DNA from: Bacteroidaceae bacterium | GTDB lineage: Bacteria > Bacteroidota > Bacteroidia > Bacteroidales > Bacteroidaceae | Length of the DNA: 34,669 nucleotides | Direction: 5' to 3' | Assembly (NCBI GenBank): GCA_900768625.1 | Contig: CAAGDO010000131.1 | Coordinates: forward strand, 1-34,669 | Shown here: in pieces, positions 16,401 to 24,407 of the stretch | Layout of the letters: each line of letters starts with the position of its first letter | Position numbering within the stretch: position 1 is the stretch's first letter | Position numbers and translations under genes: made by a program | The notes under the pieces: generated by a model | What the model was told of the DNA's origin: nothing | The model's database searches: none | The model's input: only the letters and a program-made list of their open reading frames with translations

Positions 16401-16450
16401 AAAAAAAAGAGAGAAGTGAAAGCTTTGCTTATGAAAACCTTCACTTCTCT
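16401..16450 (-). terminator. Rho-independent terminator of rpmH
   Basis: The perfect 11-bp arms AGAGAAGTGAA (16410-16420) and TTCACTTCTCT (16440-16450) are followed on the minus strand by a T8 run (16408-16401). It lies about 50 bases past the rpmH stop. Confidence 0.85.
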
Positions 16451-16497
16451 TGTTTCTATCTTAGCGGAGAACAATCCCGCATTGACATTCTTGGCAA

Positions 16498-16656
16498 TTA
16501 GTTCTTGCCGTGAACTTCATCGGATACGGTCAGCTTCTTGCGACCCTTAGCGCGACGGGCAGCCAAAACGCGGCGACCGTTAGCCGTCTGCATGCGCTGA
16601 CGGAAACCATGCTTGTTGTTTCTCTTTCTGTTGTGCGGTTGGAATGTTCTTTTCAT
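16498..16656 (-). CDS. rpmH: 50S ribosomal protein L34
   Basis: This gene of 52 codons encodes a protein starting MKRTFQPHNRKRNNKHGFRQ and continuing with RMQTANGRRVLAARRAKGRK, the highly conserved L34 sequence. The last residues are KLTVSDEVHGKN, slightly longer than the 44-46 residues common in other phyla. L34 is a basic component of the large ribosomal subunit. The gene has its own promoter and terminator. It lies apart from rnpA and dnaA, with which it is linked in many bacteria. Confidence 0.97.
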   Translation of the reverse strand: MKRTFQPHNRKRNNKHGFRQRMQTANGRRVLAARRAKGRKKLTVSDEVHGKN

Positions 16657-16774
16657 TTTCGTTATGCTGTTTTTTGTTTTTTGATATACATATCATTTGT
16701 CGCGAGAAAGGTCAGCACCGTCGCTCCAAGCCTCGCGGCTTTGTCATCAAGAGGCACCTTCACGCTTCGGGGTG

Positions 16775-16805
16775 CAAATTTAGGCATTCTTTTCGACACG
16801 GCAAA
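16775..16805 (-). promoter_or_regulatory. Promoter of rpmH
   Basis: On the minus strand TTTG (16805-16802), a 19-bp spacer and TAAATTTG (16782-16775) match the Bacteroidetes consensus closely. Transcription would start near 16768, giving a leader of about 110 bases before the rpmH ATG. Confidence 0.75.
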
Positions 16806-16914
16806 CTTTTTGTGCAGTTTCTTGGCTTTTTGCCTTGAAAATCTGCAACTTCGGGGTTTGTCGGGGGGCATTGGAATGTGATTTCTGGCTGTATCCTTTC
16901 TGTCGTGTGCTTGC

Positions 16915-18006
16915 TTACTTGGTGAAGCGCTTGGCCTGTTCGGCGATGAGTTCGGCATCGTCGAAGTAGTTGATACGCATGGCGCGGCGCACGTCGCTCA
17001 GTGTTTCAGCGGCCACAGCGCGGGCTTCTTCGCAACCCTTACGCAGCATTTCGTAGACAGCGGGGATATCCTTCTCGAATTCTGCACGACGCTGGCGGAT
17101 GGGCTCGAGCTCTTCCTGCAGGATATTGTTGAGGAACTTCTTCACCTTCATGTCGCCGAGACCACCGCGCTGGTAGTGCTCTTTCACCTCGTCGAGGTTC
17201 TGATAGTCGGGCCAGTAGAGTCCGAAGTGTTCGGGCTTGCAGAAGGCGTCGAGGTAGGTGAACACGGTGTTGCCCTCCAAGTGACCGGGGTCTTCCACGT
17301 GTACGTGGAGCGGGTCAGTATACATGGACATGACCTTTTTCTTCACTTCCTGTGCCGTTTCGGAGAGGTAGATGCAGTTGCCGAGGCTCTTCGACATCTT
17401 GGCCTTTCCGTCGGTGCCCGGGAGACGGCAGCAAACGGCGTTGTTGGGGAGAAGGATGTTGGGCTCAACGAGGGTCTCGCCGTAGATATGGTTGAATCGG
17501 CGCACGATTTCCGTGGCCTGTTCGATCATCGGCTTCTGGTCCTCACCTGCCGGCACAGTGGTGGCGCGGAAAGCCGTGATGTCGGCTGCCTGGCTCACGG
17601 GATACGTGAAGAATCCCACGGGGATGCTTGATTCGAAGCCACGCATGCCGATTTCCGTTTTCACGGTCGGGTTGCGCTGGAGTCGGCTCACGCTGACGAG
17701 GTCCATGAAATAGAAGGAGAGTTCGCAGAGTTCGGGAATCTGGCTCTGGATGAAGATGGTGATTTTGTTGGGGTCGAGTCCGCAAGCGAGATAGTCGAGT
17801 GCCACCTCAATCACGTTCTGACGCACCTTCTCCGGGTTGTCGATGTTATCTGTGAGAGCCTGTGCGTCGGCTATGAAGACGAACATTTTTTTGAAATCGC
17901 CTTCGTTCTGAAGTTCCACGCGTCGCTTGAGCGAACCTACATAGTGACCGATGTGGAGACGTCCGGTGGGACGGTCACCGGTCAAAATCACGGTGTCTTT
18001 TGCCAT
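16915..18006 (-). CDS. trpS: Tryptophanyl-tRNA synthetase
   Basis: This is a 363-residue class I aminoacyl-tRNA synthetase that charges tRNA-Trp. It shows the HIGH motif at 18-21 (GRLHIGHYVGSL) and the KMSKS motif at 203-207 (GKAKMSKSLGN), with the intervening FIADAQALTDN stretch of TrpS. The ATG at 18006 gives MAKDTVILTGDRPTGRLHIG, placing the first catalytic block where the family expects it; the longer frame to 18066 crosses the likely transcription leader. It has its own promoter. Confidence 0.96.
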   Translation of the reverse strand: MAKDTVILTGDRPTGRLHIGHYVGSLKRRVELQNEGDFKKMFVFIADAQALTDNIDNPEKVRQNVIEVALDYLACGLDPNKITIFIQSQIPELCELSFYFMDLVSVSRLQRNPTVKTEIGMRGFESSIPVGFFTYPVSQAADITAFRATTVPAGEDQKPMIEQATEIVRRFNHIYGETLVEPNILLPNNAVCCRLPGTDGKAKMSKSLGNCIYLSETAQEVKKKVMSMYTDPLHVHVEDPGHLEGNTVFTYLDAFCKPEHFGLYWPDYQNLDEVKEHYQRGGLGDMKVKKFLNNILQEELEPIRQRRAEFEKDIPAVYEMLRKGCEEARAVAAETLSDVRRAMRINYFDDAELIAEQAKRFTK

Positions 18007-18105
18007 ATATGTTGGTTGTTGTTTTATTCTTAGGTTTGAGGAACGGCTTGAAGAATTCCTTGCCATATCTTGTATGCTTCAGCCTCGGGTTCCGTTTGGA
18101 AAGTG

Positions 18106-18135
18106 CAAAGTTAGTGCATTTTTGCGAATCAGCAA
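18106..18135 (-). promoter_or_regulatory. Promoter of trpS
   Basis: On the minus strand TTG (18135-18133), a 19-bp spacer and TAACTTTG (18113-18106) match the Bacteroidetes consensus. Transcription would start near 18099, about 93 bases before the trpS ATG. Confidence 0.75.
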
Positions 18136-18215
18136 AAAAGCATGCGTAGCGGCTAGGGCTCGGGGTGTTGCTTTTCAGGATGTTCCTTTCCATTCAAGAT
18201 GAATGGACTCCCCCC

Positions 18216-19511
18216 TTAAAGGAATGCAGGGAGTTCGTAGAGTTTCGTCGAGTTCGAACCTTTCACCAGGATGAGGCGTTCAGTCGGAGCGTCTCCGCCT
18301 TTGAGAGCCACTTTCACAGCTTCCGCGTCGGGGAACCAACGGGCATCTGCGGCATAAGGCTGGAATTCCTCGCCCACAAACCATACCTCCTCGCAGCCCA
18401 GCGAAAGGGCCTGTTCGGCCACCTTTTGGTGTTCCGCGCCCGAAGTGATGCCCAATTCGCGCATTTCGCCGAGGATGAGCATCTTGTGGGGATGGTTGAT
18501 GAGTTTGAAGTTATCGAGCGCAGCCTTCATGCTGGTCGGGTTGGCGTTGTAGGCATCCACGATGAGCTCGTTGTGCTCAGTGTGCATCAGTTCCGAACGG
18601 TTGTTCTTCGGAATATAGTTGCTGATGGCATGGGCAATCTGTTCGGGTGTCACGCCAAAGTGTGTGCCTACGCAGGCCGCAGCCAAAGCATTTGTGGCAT
18701 TATATGAGCCGATGAGATGGGTCTGCACTTCCTGCCATTCACCGTCTTTCACGCGGAAGCGGAATTTGAGGAACGGGTTGCATTCGACCACTTCTCCCTC
18801 CACTTCGTAGCCCTTTCCGGGCAATCCGTAGCGTTCGGCCTTCAGGCCGTGGGCAATGCCGCAAAGGTGTTCGTTGTCGGCATGCAGGAAAATGAACGCT
18901 TCGGGTTTCTCGCGCAGATAGTCGTAGAGTTCGCCTTTGGTGTGCACCACGCCTTCAAAGGAACCGAAACCCTCCAGATGCGCTTTGCCCACATTGGTGA
19001 TCAGTCCGCAGTCGGGGTCGACGATTTCTGAAAGTTCGGCGATTTCGCCCGGATGGTTGGCGCCTGTTTCGATGACGGCCTGCTCATGCTCCTTGCGGAG
19101 GCGGAGCAACGTTTTGGGCACACCGATGTGGTTGTTGAAATTGCCCAGCGTGAAGAGCACGTTGAACTTCTCTGCCAAAACGGCCGAGGTGAGTTCCTTC
19201 GTGGTGGTTTTCCCGTTGGTGCCGGTGATTTGCAGAATGGGTGTTTCGAGCGTGCGGCGGTGGTAGTTGGCCAATTGCTGGAGGGCCACCAATGCATCGT
19301 CCACCACAATCATGCGGGGAAGGTCCTTAAGCGAAGGGTCGTCCACTACGGCATAGGCGCAGCCGGCGTCGAGCGCTTTCTGTGCGAAATCGTTTCCATT
19401 GAAAGTCGTGCCGCGAAGGGCAAAGAACAGGGAACCTTCCGGGCAGTCGCGCGTGTCGGTCGTCACCACCGGGTGTTCCTGGAAAATCTTGTAGAGTTCG
19501 GGAATCGTCAT
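18216..19511 (-). CDS. murF: UDP-N-acetylmuramoyl-tripeptide--D-alanyl-D-alanine ligase
   Basis: This is a 431-residue Mur ligase that adds D-Ala-D-Ala to the UDP-MurNAc-tripeptide, the last cytoplasmic step before lipid I. The N-terminal substrate domain has VTTDTRDCPEGSLFFALRG (16-34). The ATP loop TGTNGKTTTKE lies at 96-106. ETGANHPGEI and VDAYNANPTSMKAAL are MurF signatures. The start at 19511 (MTIPELYKIF) fits family length; the longer frame to 19562 adds an unlikely 17 residues. It is transcribed divergently from folP. Confidence 0.95.
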   Translation of the reverse strand: MTIPELYKIFQEHPVVTTDTRDCPEGSLFFALRGTTFNGNDFAQKALDAGCAYAVVDDPSLKDLPRMIVVDDALVALQQLANYHRRTLETPILQITGTNGKTTTKELTSAVLAEKFNVLFTLGNFNNHIGVPKTLLRLRKEHEQAVIETGANHPGEIAELSEIVDPDCGLITNVGKAHLEGFGSFEGVVHTKGELYDYLREKPEAFIFLHADNEHLCGIAHGLKAERYGLPGKGYEVEGEVVECNPFLKFRFRVKDGEWQEVQTHLIGSYNATNALAAACVGTHFGVTPEQIAHAISNYIPKNNRSELMHTEHNELIVDAYNANPTSMKAALDNFKLINHPHKMLILGEMRELGITSGAEHQKVAEQALSLGCEEVWFVGEEFQPYAADARWFPDAEAVKVALKGGDAPTERLILVKGSNSTKLYELPAFL

Positions 19512-19590
19512 TGCTTTCTGATTGCTTGTCAAGGCGTGGGGCTGGTCCGGATATTCGAACACAGGTGAGCCTTACGTCTTATTTCTACGG

Positions 19591-19598
19591 CAAAGGTA
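19591..19598 (-). promoter_or_regulatory. -7 box of murF
   Basis: TACCTTTG reads on the minus strand at 19598-19591, about 80 bases before the murF ATG. The nearest TTG (19626-19624) gives a long 25-bp spacer, so only the -7 box is well supported. Confidence 0.5.
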
Positions 19599-19641
19599 GT
19601 GATTTTTACCTCATGGCGTGCGTCAAACAAATTGTTTTCAT

Positions 19642-19649
19642 TACTTTTG
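19642..19649 (+). promoter_or_regulatory. -7 box of folP-cdaA
   Basis: TACTTTTG at 19642-19649 lies 33 bases before the ATG at 19683, which supports that start. No clear TTG lies at the right distance. It is 43 bases from the divergent murF box, so the two promoters share one short region. Confidence 0.5.
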
Positions 19650-19682
19650 CTCTTCATCCAACCACTGATTACAACATCCGAT

Positions 19683-20585
19683 ATGCAAAACGATACTGAA
19701 ACCACGCTCCAAAGTGCATCATCCCCCCTTGTCGAAACCGCTCCCATGACGCTCAATTGCGGCGGACGCCTGTTCGTCCTCAGCGAACCGCAGGTGATGG
19801 GTGTCCTCAATGTTACCCCTGATTCCTTCTATGCCGAAAGCCGTAAGCAGAGCGAGGATGACATCCGCCATCGCGTCAGTGAGATTCTCGAGCAAGGCGG
19901 TACGATGATCGATATTGGTGCCTATTCTTCGCGTCCCGGTGCCGATGATGTCAGTCCCGAAGAGGAGATGGAGCGTCTGCGCCACGGTTTGCGCATCATT
20001 CGCAGTATGGCTCCCGAGGTGCCTGTATCGGTCGATACGTTCCGTGCCGATGTGGCACGCATGGCCGTTGAGGAAGAAGGTGCCGACATCATCAATGACA
20101 TTTCCGGTGGCATGATGGACAAACAGATGTTTCGCACAGTGGCCCGTCTCGGTGTGCCGTATATCCTGATGCACATGCAAGGCACGCCCGAGACCATGCA
20201 GCAGGATCCCCACTATGATGACGTGCGCCGTGAGGTGATGCTCTATATGGCCGAGCGCATCGACCGTCTCAACCAGATGGGTGCGAAGGATATCATTGTG
20301 GACCCCGGCTTCGGTTTCGGTAAGACTTTGGCCCACAACTACGAATTGATGAATCATCTCGAGGACTTCCATGAGTTCCATCTTCCGATCCTTGTCGGCA
20401 TATCGCGAAAGTCCATGATCTACAAGTTGCTCGGCGGTACCCCGCAGACGGCTCTCAATGGCACCACAGTGCTCAATACCATCTCACTTCTCAAGGGCGC
20501 TCACATCCTTCGTGTCCACGACGTACGCGAAGCGGTGGAAGCCAAGCGTATCTTCATGGAGATGCGCACGGCGAAATCCGAATGA
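19683..20585 (+). CDS. folP: Dihydropteroate synthase
   Basis: This is a 300-residue cytoplasmic enzyme that joins p-aminobenzoate to dihydropterin pyrophosphate in folate synthesis; it is the target of sulfonamides. Both family signatures are present: MGVLNVTPDSFY at 39-50 and DIGAYSSRPGA at 77-87. DPGFGFGKTLAHN and ISRKSMIYKLL follow, as expected. The first 21 residues precede the usual N-terminus, so the ATG at 19746 (MTLNCGGRLFVL) is a possible alternative start. cdaA follows after 37 bases, probably in one operon, an arrangement common in Bacteroidetes. Confidence 0.95.
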   Translation: MQNDTETTLQSASSPLVETAPMTLNCGGRLFVLSEPQVMGVLNVTPDSFYAESRKQSEDDIRHRVSEILEQGGTMIDIGAYSSRPGADDVSPEEEMERLRHGLRIIRSMAPEVPVSVDTFRADVARMAVEEEGADIINDISGGMMDKQMFRTVARLGVPYILMHMQGTPETMQQDPHYDDVRREVMLYMAERIDRLNQMGAKDIIVDPGFGFGKTLAHNYELMNHLEDFHEFHLPILVGISRKSMIYKLLGGTPQTALNGTTVLNTISLLKGAHILRVHDVREAVEAKRIFMEMRTAKSE

Positions 20586-20622
20586 ACCTCCTCCCACATC
20601 CTTTAATCAAAATCCGACACCT

Positions 20623-21393
20623 ATGATAGCATTCGGCATTAAGGACATAATCGACATCTTTCTGGTGGCCCTGCTGCTCTTCTACATCTACAAACTGATG
20701 AAGGAGTCGAGTTCGGCCAACATCTTCTATGGTATCCTCATCTTTGTAGTGGTGTGGATCTTCGTGTCGCAGATCTTCGAGATGCGTTTGCTCGGCAATA
20801 TTCTTGACAAGATGGTGAACATGGGCGGATTGGCCTTGATAATCCTCTTTCAAGAGGAAATCCGTCATTTCTTCTCCACCATCGGTTCGCAGCAGAACAA
20901 GAGTCTGTTGCTTCGTCTTTTCCGCAAACGTTCGCCCGAGGGCAGACACCGCGAGGACGTGATGCCCATCGTCATGGCCTGCTTGAGCATGAGTAAGCAG
21001 AAGGAAGGTGCACTCATCGTCATCGAGCGCAACGTGGGTTTGAGCGAAATCATCAATTCGGGCGACATCATCAATGCCTCCATCACGCAGCGGTTGATTG
21101 AGAACATCTTCTTCAAGAACAGCCCGCTCCATGACGGTGCCATGATTATTTCCCATAAGCGCATCAAGGCCGCCGGTTGCATCCTCCCCATTTCCCACGA
21201 TATGTCGATTCCCAAATCGCTCGGTCTACGCCATCGTGCGGCATTGGGTATCTCCCAGAAGAGCGATTGCCTGGCCATCGTCGTTTCAGAAGAGACGGGT
21301 GGTATCTCATTGGCAGAAAAGGGCATGTTCCAACTTCGTCTGACGCCGGAGGAACTGGAGCGTAAATTGTCGGAGGAATGGGATGGAGCATAA
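20623..21393 (+). CDS. cdaA: Diadenylate cyclase (CdaA family)
   Basis: This is a 256-residue membrane enzyme that makes cyclic di-AMP from two ATP. Three transmembrane helices lie at about 8-24, 34-52 and 63-77. The DAC domain follows, with its two diagnostic motifs: DGA at 171-173 (SPLHDGAMII) and RHR at 203-205 (GLRHRAALG). Its topology matches CdaA rather than DisA. The start at 20623 begins right before the first helix. The DNA after the stop holds an inverted-repeat element and no terminator closely following the gene. Confidence 0.93.
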   Translation: MIAFGIKDIIDIFLVALLLFYIYKLMKESSSANIFYGILIFVVVWIFVSQIFEMRLLGNILDKMVNMGGLALIILFQEEIRHFFSTIGSQQNKSLLLRLFRKRSPEGRHREDVMPIVMACLSMSKQKEGALIVIERNVGLSEIINSGDIINASITQRLIENIFFKNSPLHDGAMIISHKRIKAAGCILPISHDMSIPKSLGLRHRAALGISQKSDCLAIVVSEETGGISLAEKGMFQLRLTPEELERKLSEEWDGA

Positions 21394-21466
21394 AGCAAGC
21401 GTATGATTCTGTTCTCCGCTGTCACCCTTTGCCATATCCTGCGGATGAGGATACAAACGATATATA

Positions 21467-21659
21467 GAAGTCGTCTGAACTTTTCTGACGAAGATTAAAT
21501 TTGGAGTTTTATCTCTTCTAAATTCAATCTTCACCTTTCTTTTTGGCCGTTTTTTGACCGTTCATCAGTCGTGTAGCTCGCTACACTCCTTCTTCAAGGC
21601 CCAAAAACGCCTCAAAAATAAAGGCAAATCTTGAATTTCATAAAAGTTCAGACGACTTC
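21467..21659. repeat. MITE-like long palindromic element, copy 1
   Basis: This 193-bp element is bounded by perfect 18-bp terminal inverted repeats, GAAGTCGTCTGAACTTTT at 21467-21484 and its reverse complement at 21642-21659. It is flanked on both sides by ATA. The interior is an imperfect palindrome: ATTCAATCTTCACCTTT on the left pairs with AAAGGCAAATCTTGAAT on the right, and GGCCGTTTTTTG pairs with CAAAAACGCC. The centre is the hairpin GTGTAGCTCGCTACAC (21571-21586). It has no coding capacity. Copy 2 lies at 30803-30995. Confidence 0.9.
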
Positions 21660-21782
21660 ATAATAGATGTGTGCAGGCTCCGACGTGCAAATCAATCGGA
21701 TATGACTGATGCATGGGCGATGGAAAAATGTAGGGATACGTGCTCAATTATTCGCAATTGGTCAATATATTCTCGATATTTC

Positions 21783-21812
21783 TTGTCAGCACGATAAAAA
21801 TCGTTACTTTTG
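21783..21812 (+). promoter_or_regulatory. Promoter for the small sorted protein
   Basis: TTG at 21783-21785, a 19-bp spacer and TACTTTTG at 21805-21812 match the Bacteroidetes consensus. It implies a leader of about 110 bases before the ATG at 21932. The rest of the 538-base gap 21394-21931 holds the palindromic element (21467-21659) and no convincing gene. Confidence 0.7.
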
Positions 21813-21931
21813 CAGACGATAATGTCGTGACGCGCAGTGTTGCGATTCGGGGTGAAGGCCCTATGCGTAGCAAAATAGCACTTTCCCGCAGAACTCACGC
21901 TCAGAAACAAATCATTAAATCATACAGACAG

Positions 21932-22405
21932 ATGAAACAGATCTTTCGCCTTCTCCTTCTCGTCCTGATGGTCGTATTTCCTTCCAGCATGAAAGCTCAG
22001 AGCCAGTTGCGCCTGGAATTGAATGACGGAACGAGTGCCGTTTGCCTCTTGGCCGAGAAACCGGTCATTCTCTTTTCAGGTACTAAATTGGTCCTGAAGG
22101 TCGGTGAGCAGAAATCGCAGTTTGAAATCGAAGAAGTGAAGAAGTTCTTCTTCGAAACCGTAGGAACGGGTATCAATCCCGTTGAAAACGCTGAGGCTGT
22201 TCGCTACGACTACACAGACGGACGTAACCTCCGCATTTCCGGTGCCACAGGCGTTGCCGCCGTGCAGCTCTTCGATGTTGCCGGTAAGGTTGTAGCCACC
22301 CAACAGGTCGACAATGGTGCAGCCAGCGTCAATCTGCAGACACTCCCCGCAGGCGTTTATGTGCTCAAAGTAGGCGCCCAGTCGATGAAGATTAGCAAAA
22401 AGTGA
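21932..22405 (+). CDS. Small secreted protein with a C-terminal type IX-like sorting domain
   Basis: This 157-residue protein has a signal peptide at 1-23 (MKQIFRLLLLVLMVVFPSSM, then KAQ). A short unknown segment follows (about 24-90). Residues about 95-157 resemble a Por-secretion tail: RISGATGVAAVQLFDVAGKV, then LPAGVYVLKV and a lysine end. Such tails send proteins through the type IX system to the surface in other Bacteroidetes, and are also found on proteins of uncertain route in Prevotella. No catalytic domain is visible. The longer frame to 21740 crosses the promoter, so 21932 is preferred. Confidence 0.75.
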   Translation: MKQIFRLLLLVLMVVFPSSMKAQSQLRLELNDGTSAVCLLAEKPVILFSGTKLVLKVGEQKSQFEIEEVKKFFFETVGTGINPVENAEAVRYDYTDGRNLRISGATGVAAVQLFDVAGKVVATQQVDNGAASVNLQTLPAGVYVLKVGAQSMKISKK

Positions 22406-22452
22406 TGCGCTGATTTTTGTTTTTACGTCCAATTGTGGTGATGACCACGACT

Positions 22453-22546
22453 CATTCCCATATAATCCTTTCCTCTATTCGGCATTGCTCAGCATCAGCA
22501 GGGCAGCCCAAACAAGGAAATGATTATATGGGAATGATGCGTTTTT
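22453..22546 (+). terminator. Long-stem terminator after the small sorted protein
   Basis: Arms of 21 bases at 22453-22473 and 22516-22536 pair with one mismatch (CATTCCCATATAATC with GATTATATGGGAATG), followed by a T5 run at 22542-22546. The loop contains a second small GC-rich pairing. The remaining gap to 22873 holds the tolC promoter and no convincing gene. Confidence 0.75.
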
Positions 22547-22784
22547 AAGGATAATAAGGGGGCTGTGCCAATTGATAGTTGACTTTTTCGTGAAAAATGT
22601 GGCGAGGCTATGGCCGACCTATGATTTTGCTGCATGCATCTTTTTTGTTTTTGGGGTATGCAGGTGTTATGCATGCGTCGTGAAAGTGCCTCCATCAAAT
22701 GAGAGGCATATACCATGTTACGTTTGTTTTGTTCTGTTTTTCCGTTTTGTTGGTGCTTGATAAAGGCATAAGGCCGAAAATCGC

Positions 22785-22792
22785 TAATTTTG
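22785..22792 (+). promoter_or_regulatory. -7 box of the efflux operon
   Basis: TAATTTTG at 22785-22792 fits the Bacteroidetes -7 box and lies 81 bases before the ATG at 22874. The nearest TTG (22757-22759) gives a long 25-bp spacer, so the -33 box is uncertain. Confidence 0.55.
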
Positions 22793-22873
22793 CAGTTGTA
22801 ACAAAGTCCGAAAGCCATTCTGGCTCTTGGGCTGACGCAGCAGATAAGATAGGAAACCACACAAAAATTGAAT

Positions 22874-24334
22874 ATGAAACGTAGAACCATTGCAATCTTC
22901 TTCGCTTTGGCCGCCACGATGACCACGCAGGCACAGACGGTGTTAAGTCTTGACGAGTGCCGGCAACTGGCGCTGCGGGGAAACAAGGAACTTGCCATTG
23001 GAAACGCGAAAGCCGAGCAGGCACAGTGGACCCGTAAAGCCGCCCACACGAATTTTCTGCCCAAAGTGGCACTGACTGCTGGCTATATGCGTACGGGCGA
23101 TGAAATCTCATTGCTCAGCAAAGACCAGAAATCGGCTCTGAATAACCTCGGTACGAACGGGGTGGGGCAGTTTGCTTCTGTGGCGCAGCAGATTGTGACG
23201 AAGTATCCGGATCTGGCTCCCCTCTTGCAGAACATGCAGGGCCTGTTGCCACAGTTTGCACAGGCTGGTAACAGTTTGGGACGTGGGCTGACCGATGCGT
23301 TGCGTACGGATACGCGTAACATGACCGCAGGAGCCCTTCTTCTCACGCAACCGCTCTATATGGGCGGAAAGATCCAAGCTTACTATAACATCACCAAACA
23401 TGCCGAAACGCTCGCAGCCGAACAGAATCGCGGGAAGGAGCAGGAGGTCATTCTGGATGTTGACAAGGCTTATTGGCAGGTCGTTTCGTTGGTCAACAAG
23501 CGCAAACTGGCGGTGAGCTACCGCGACATGTTGCAGCACCTCGACGATGATGTGCTCAAGATGATAGCCGAAGGCGTTGCCACCAAAAGCAATGAGCTCA
23601 CGGTCAGCGTGAAACTCAATGAGGCAGAAATGACGCTGACCAAGGTGGAGGACGGACTGACGCTTTCGCGCATGTTGCTCTGCCAACTTTGCGGTTTGCC
23701 CCTAGACTCGAATCCAACGTTGGCTGACGAAACCAGTGAGAATGTGCCCACGGAACGTGAGGATGTGACGGCCGATGTGGCCACAGCCATGAGTCTCCGT
23801 CCTGAATTGCGACAGCTCAATGAGGCTTCTGCCATGTATGGTGAGAAAGTGAAAATCGAACGCTCGGCATTTATGCCGCAAGTGGCCTTGCTCGGCGGTT
23901 ATATGATTTCGAATCCCAATGTCTTCAATAGTTTTGAGAAGAAATTCCGTGGCACATGGGCCGTGGGCGTAACGCTCAAGGTGCCGGTGTGGAACTGGGG
24001 CGAAGGCCGCTATAAGGTGCGTGCAGCCAAGGTTGATGCCCAGATTGCTTCCCTCCAGCAGGATGAAGCACGCGAGAAAATCGAACTGCAGGTGAATCAG
24101 GAGGCTTTCCGCGTGAACGAAGCCAACCGCAAACTCGCCTTGAGCGAAAAGAACCTGGCCAAGGCAGAAGAAAACCTGCGTACGGCACAGGTCGGATTCA
24201 AGGAAGGTGTCATCAATACCAGTGACCTGCTGGCTGCCCAAACGGCATGGCTGCAGGCCCACAGCGACAAAATTGACTCACAAATCGACATCCGTCTAAG
24301 CCGCGCCGCTTATAACAAGGCTTTAGGCAGATAA
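22874..24334 (+). CDS. TolC-family outer-membrane efflux protein
   Basis: This is a 486-residue outer-membrane channel protein. The signal peptide is MKRRTIAIFFALAATMTTQA, which fixes the start at 22874 rather than the upstream TTG at 22868. Two outer-membrane-efflux-protein repeats follow, with long heptad-rich helices (for example 190-260 and 385-450) and barrel segments (ALTAGYMRTGDE, VALLGGYMISNP). It should form the trimeric exit duct for the inner-membrane complex encoded downstream. The next gene follows after 73 bases that contain a lone end of the palindromic element. Confidence 0.9.
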   Translation: MKRRTIAIFFALAATMTTQAQTVLSLDECRQLALRGNKELAIGNAKAEQAQWTRKAAHTNFLPKVALTAGYMRTGDEISLLSKDQKSALNNLGTNGVGQFASVAQQIVTKYPDLAPLLQNMQGLLPQFAQAGNSLGRGLTDALRTDTRNMTAGALLLTQPLYMGGKIQAYYNITKHAETLAAEQNRGKEQEVILDVDKAYWQVVSLVNKRKLAVSYRDMLQHLDDDVLKMIAEGVATKSNELTVSVKLNEAEMTLTKVEDGLTLSRMLLCQLCGLPLDSNPTLADETSENVPTEREDVTADVATAMSLRPELRQLNEASAMYGEKVKIERSAFMPQVALLGGYMISNPNVFNSFEKKFRGTWAVGVTLKVPVWNWGEGRYKVRAAKVDAQIASLQQDEAREKIELQVNQEAFRVNEANRKLALSEKNLAKAEENLRTAQVGFKEGVINTSDLLAAQTAWLQAHSDKIDSQIDIRLSRAAYNKALGR

Positions 24335-24335
24335 T

Positions 24336-24353
24336 GAAGTCGTCTGAACTTTT
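24336..24353 (+). repeat. Solo terminal repeat of the palindromic element
   Basis: The 18 bases GAAGTCGTCTGAACTTTT are identical to the end of copy 1 and begin one base after the TolC-like stop. The following CAGAAGACTG lets the segment fold into a short hairpin with one mismatch. It looks like a deletion relic or a minimal end-to-end copy. Confidence 0.7.
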
Positions 24354-24407
24354 CAGAAGACTGTCATTCGAATTTTTCAACAACAAAACTTCTATCCCCT
24401 ATAGAGT

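Noticed and set aside
16662..16958. Minus-strand frame of 98 codons between trpS and rpmH
   Set aside because: It overlaps the trpS end and runs through the rpmH promoter and leader; its composition is not protein-like.
22495..23111. Minus-strand frames upstream of and inside the TolC-like gene
   Set aside because: They overlap the terminator, promoter and signal-peptide region of plus-strand genes and are Ser/Cys-rich shadow translations.
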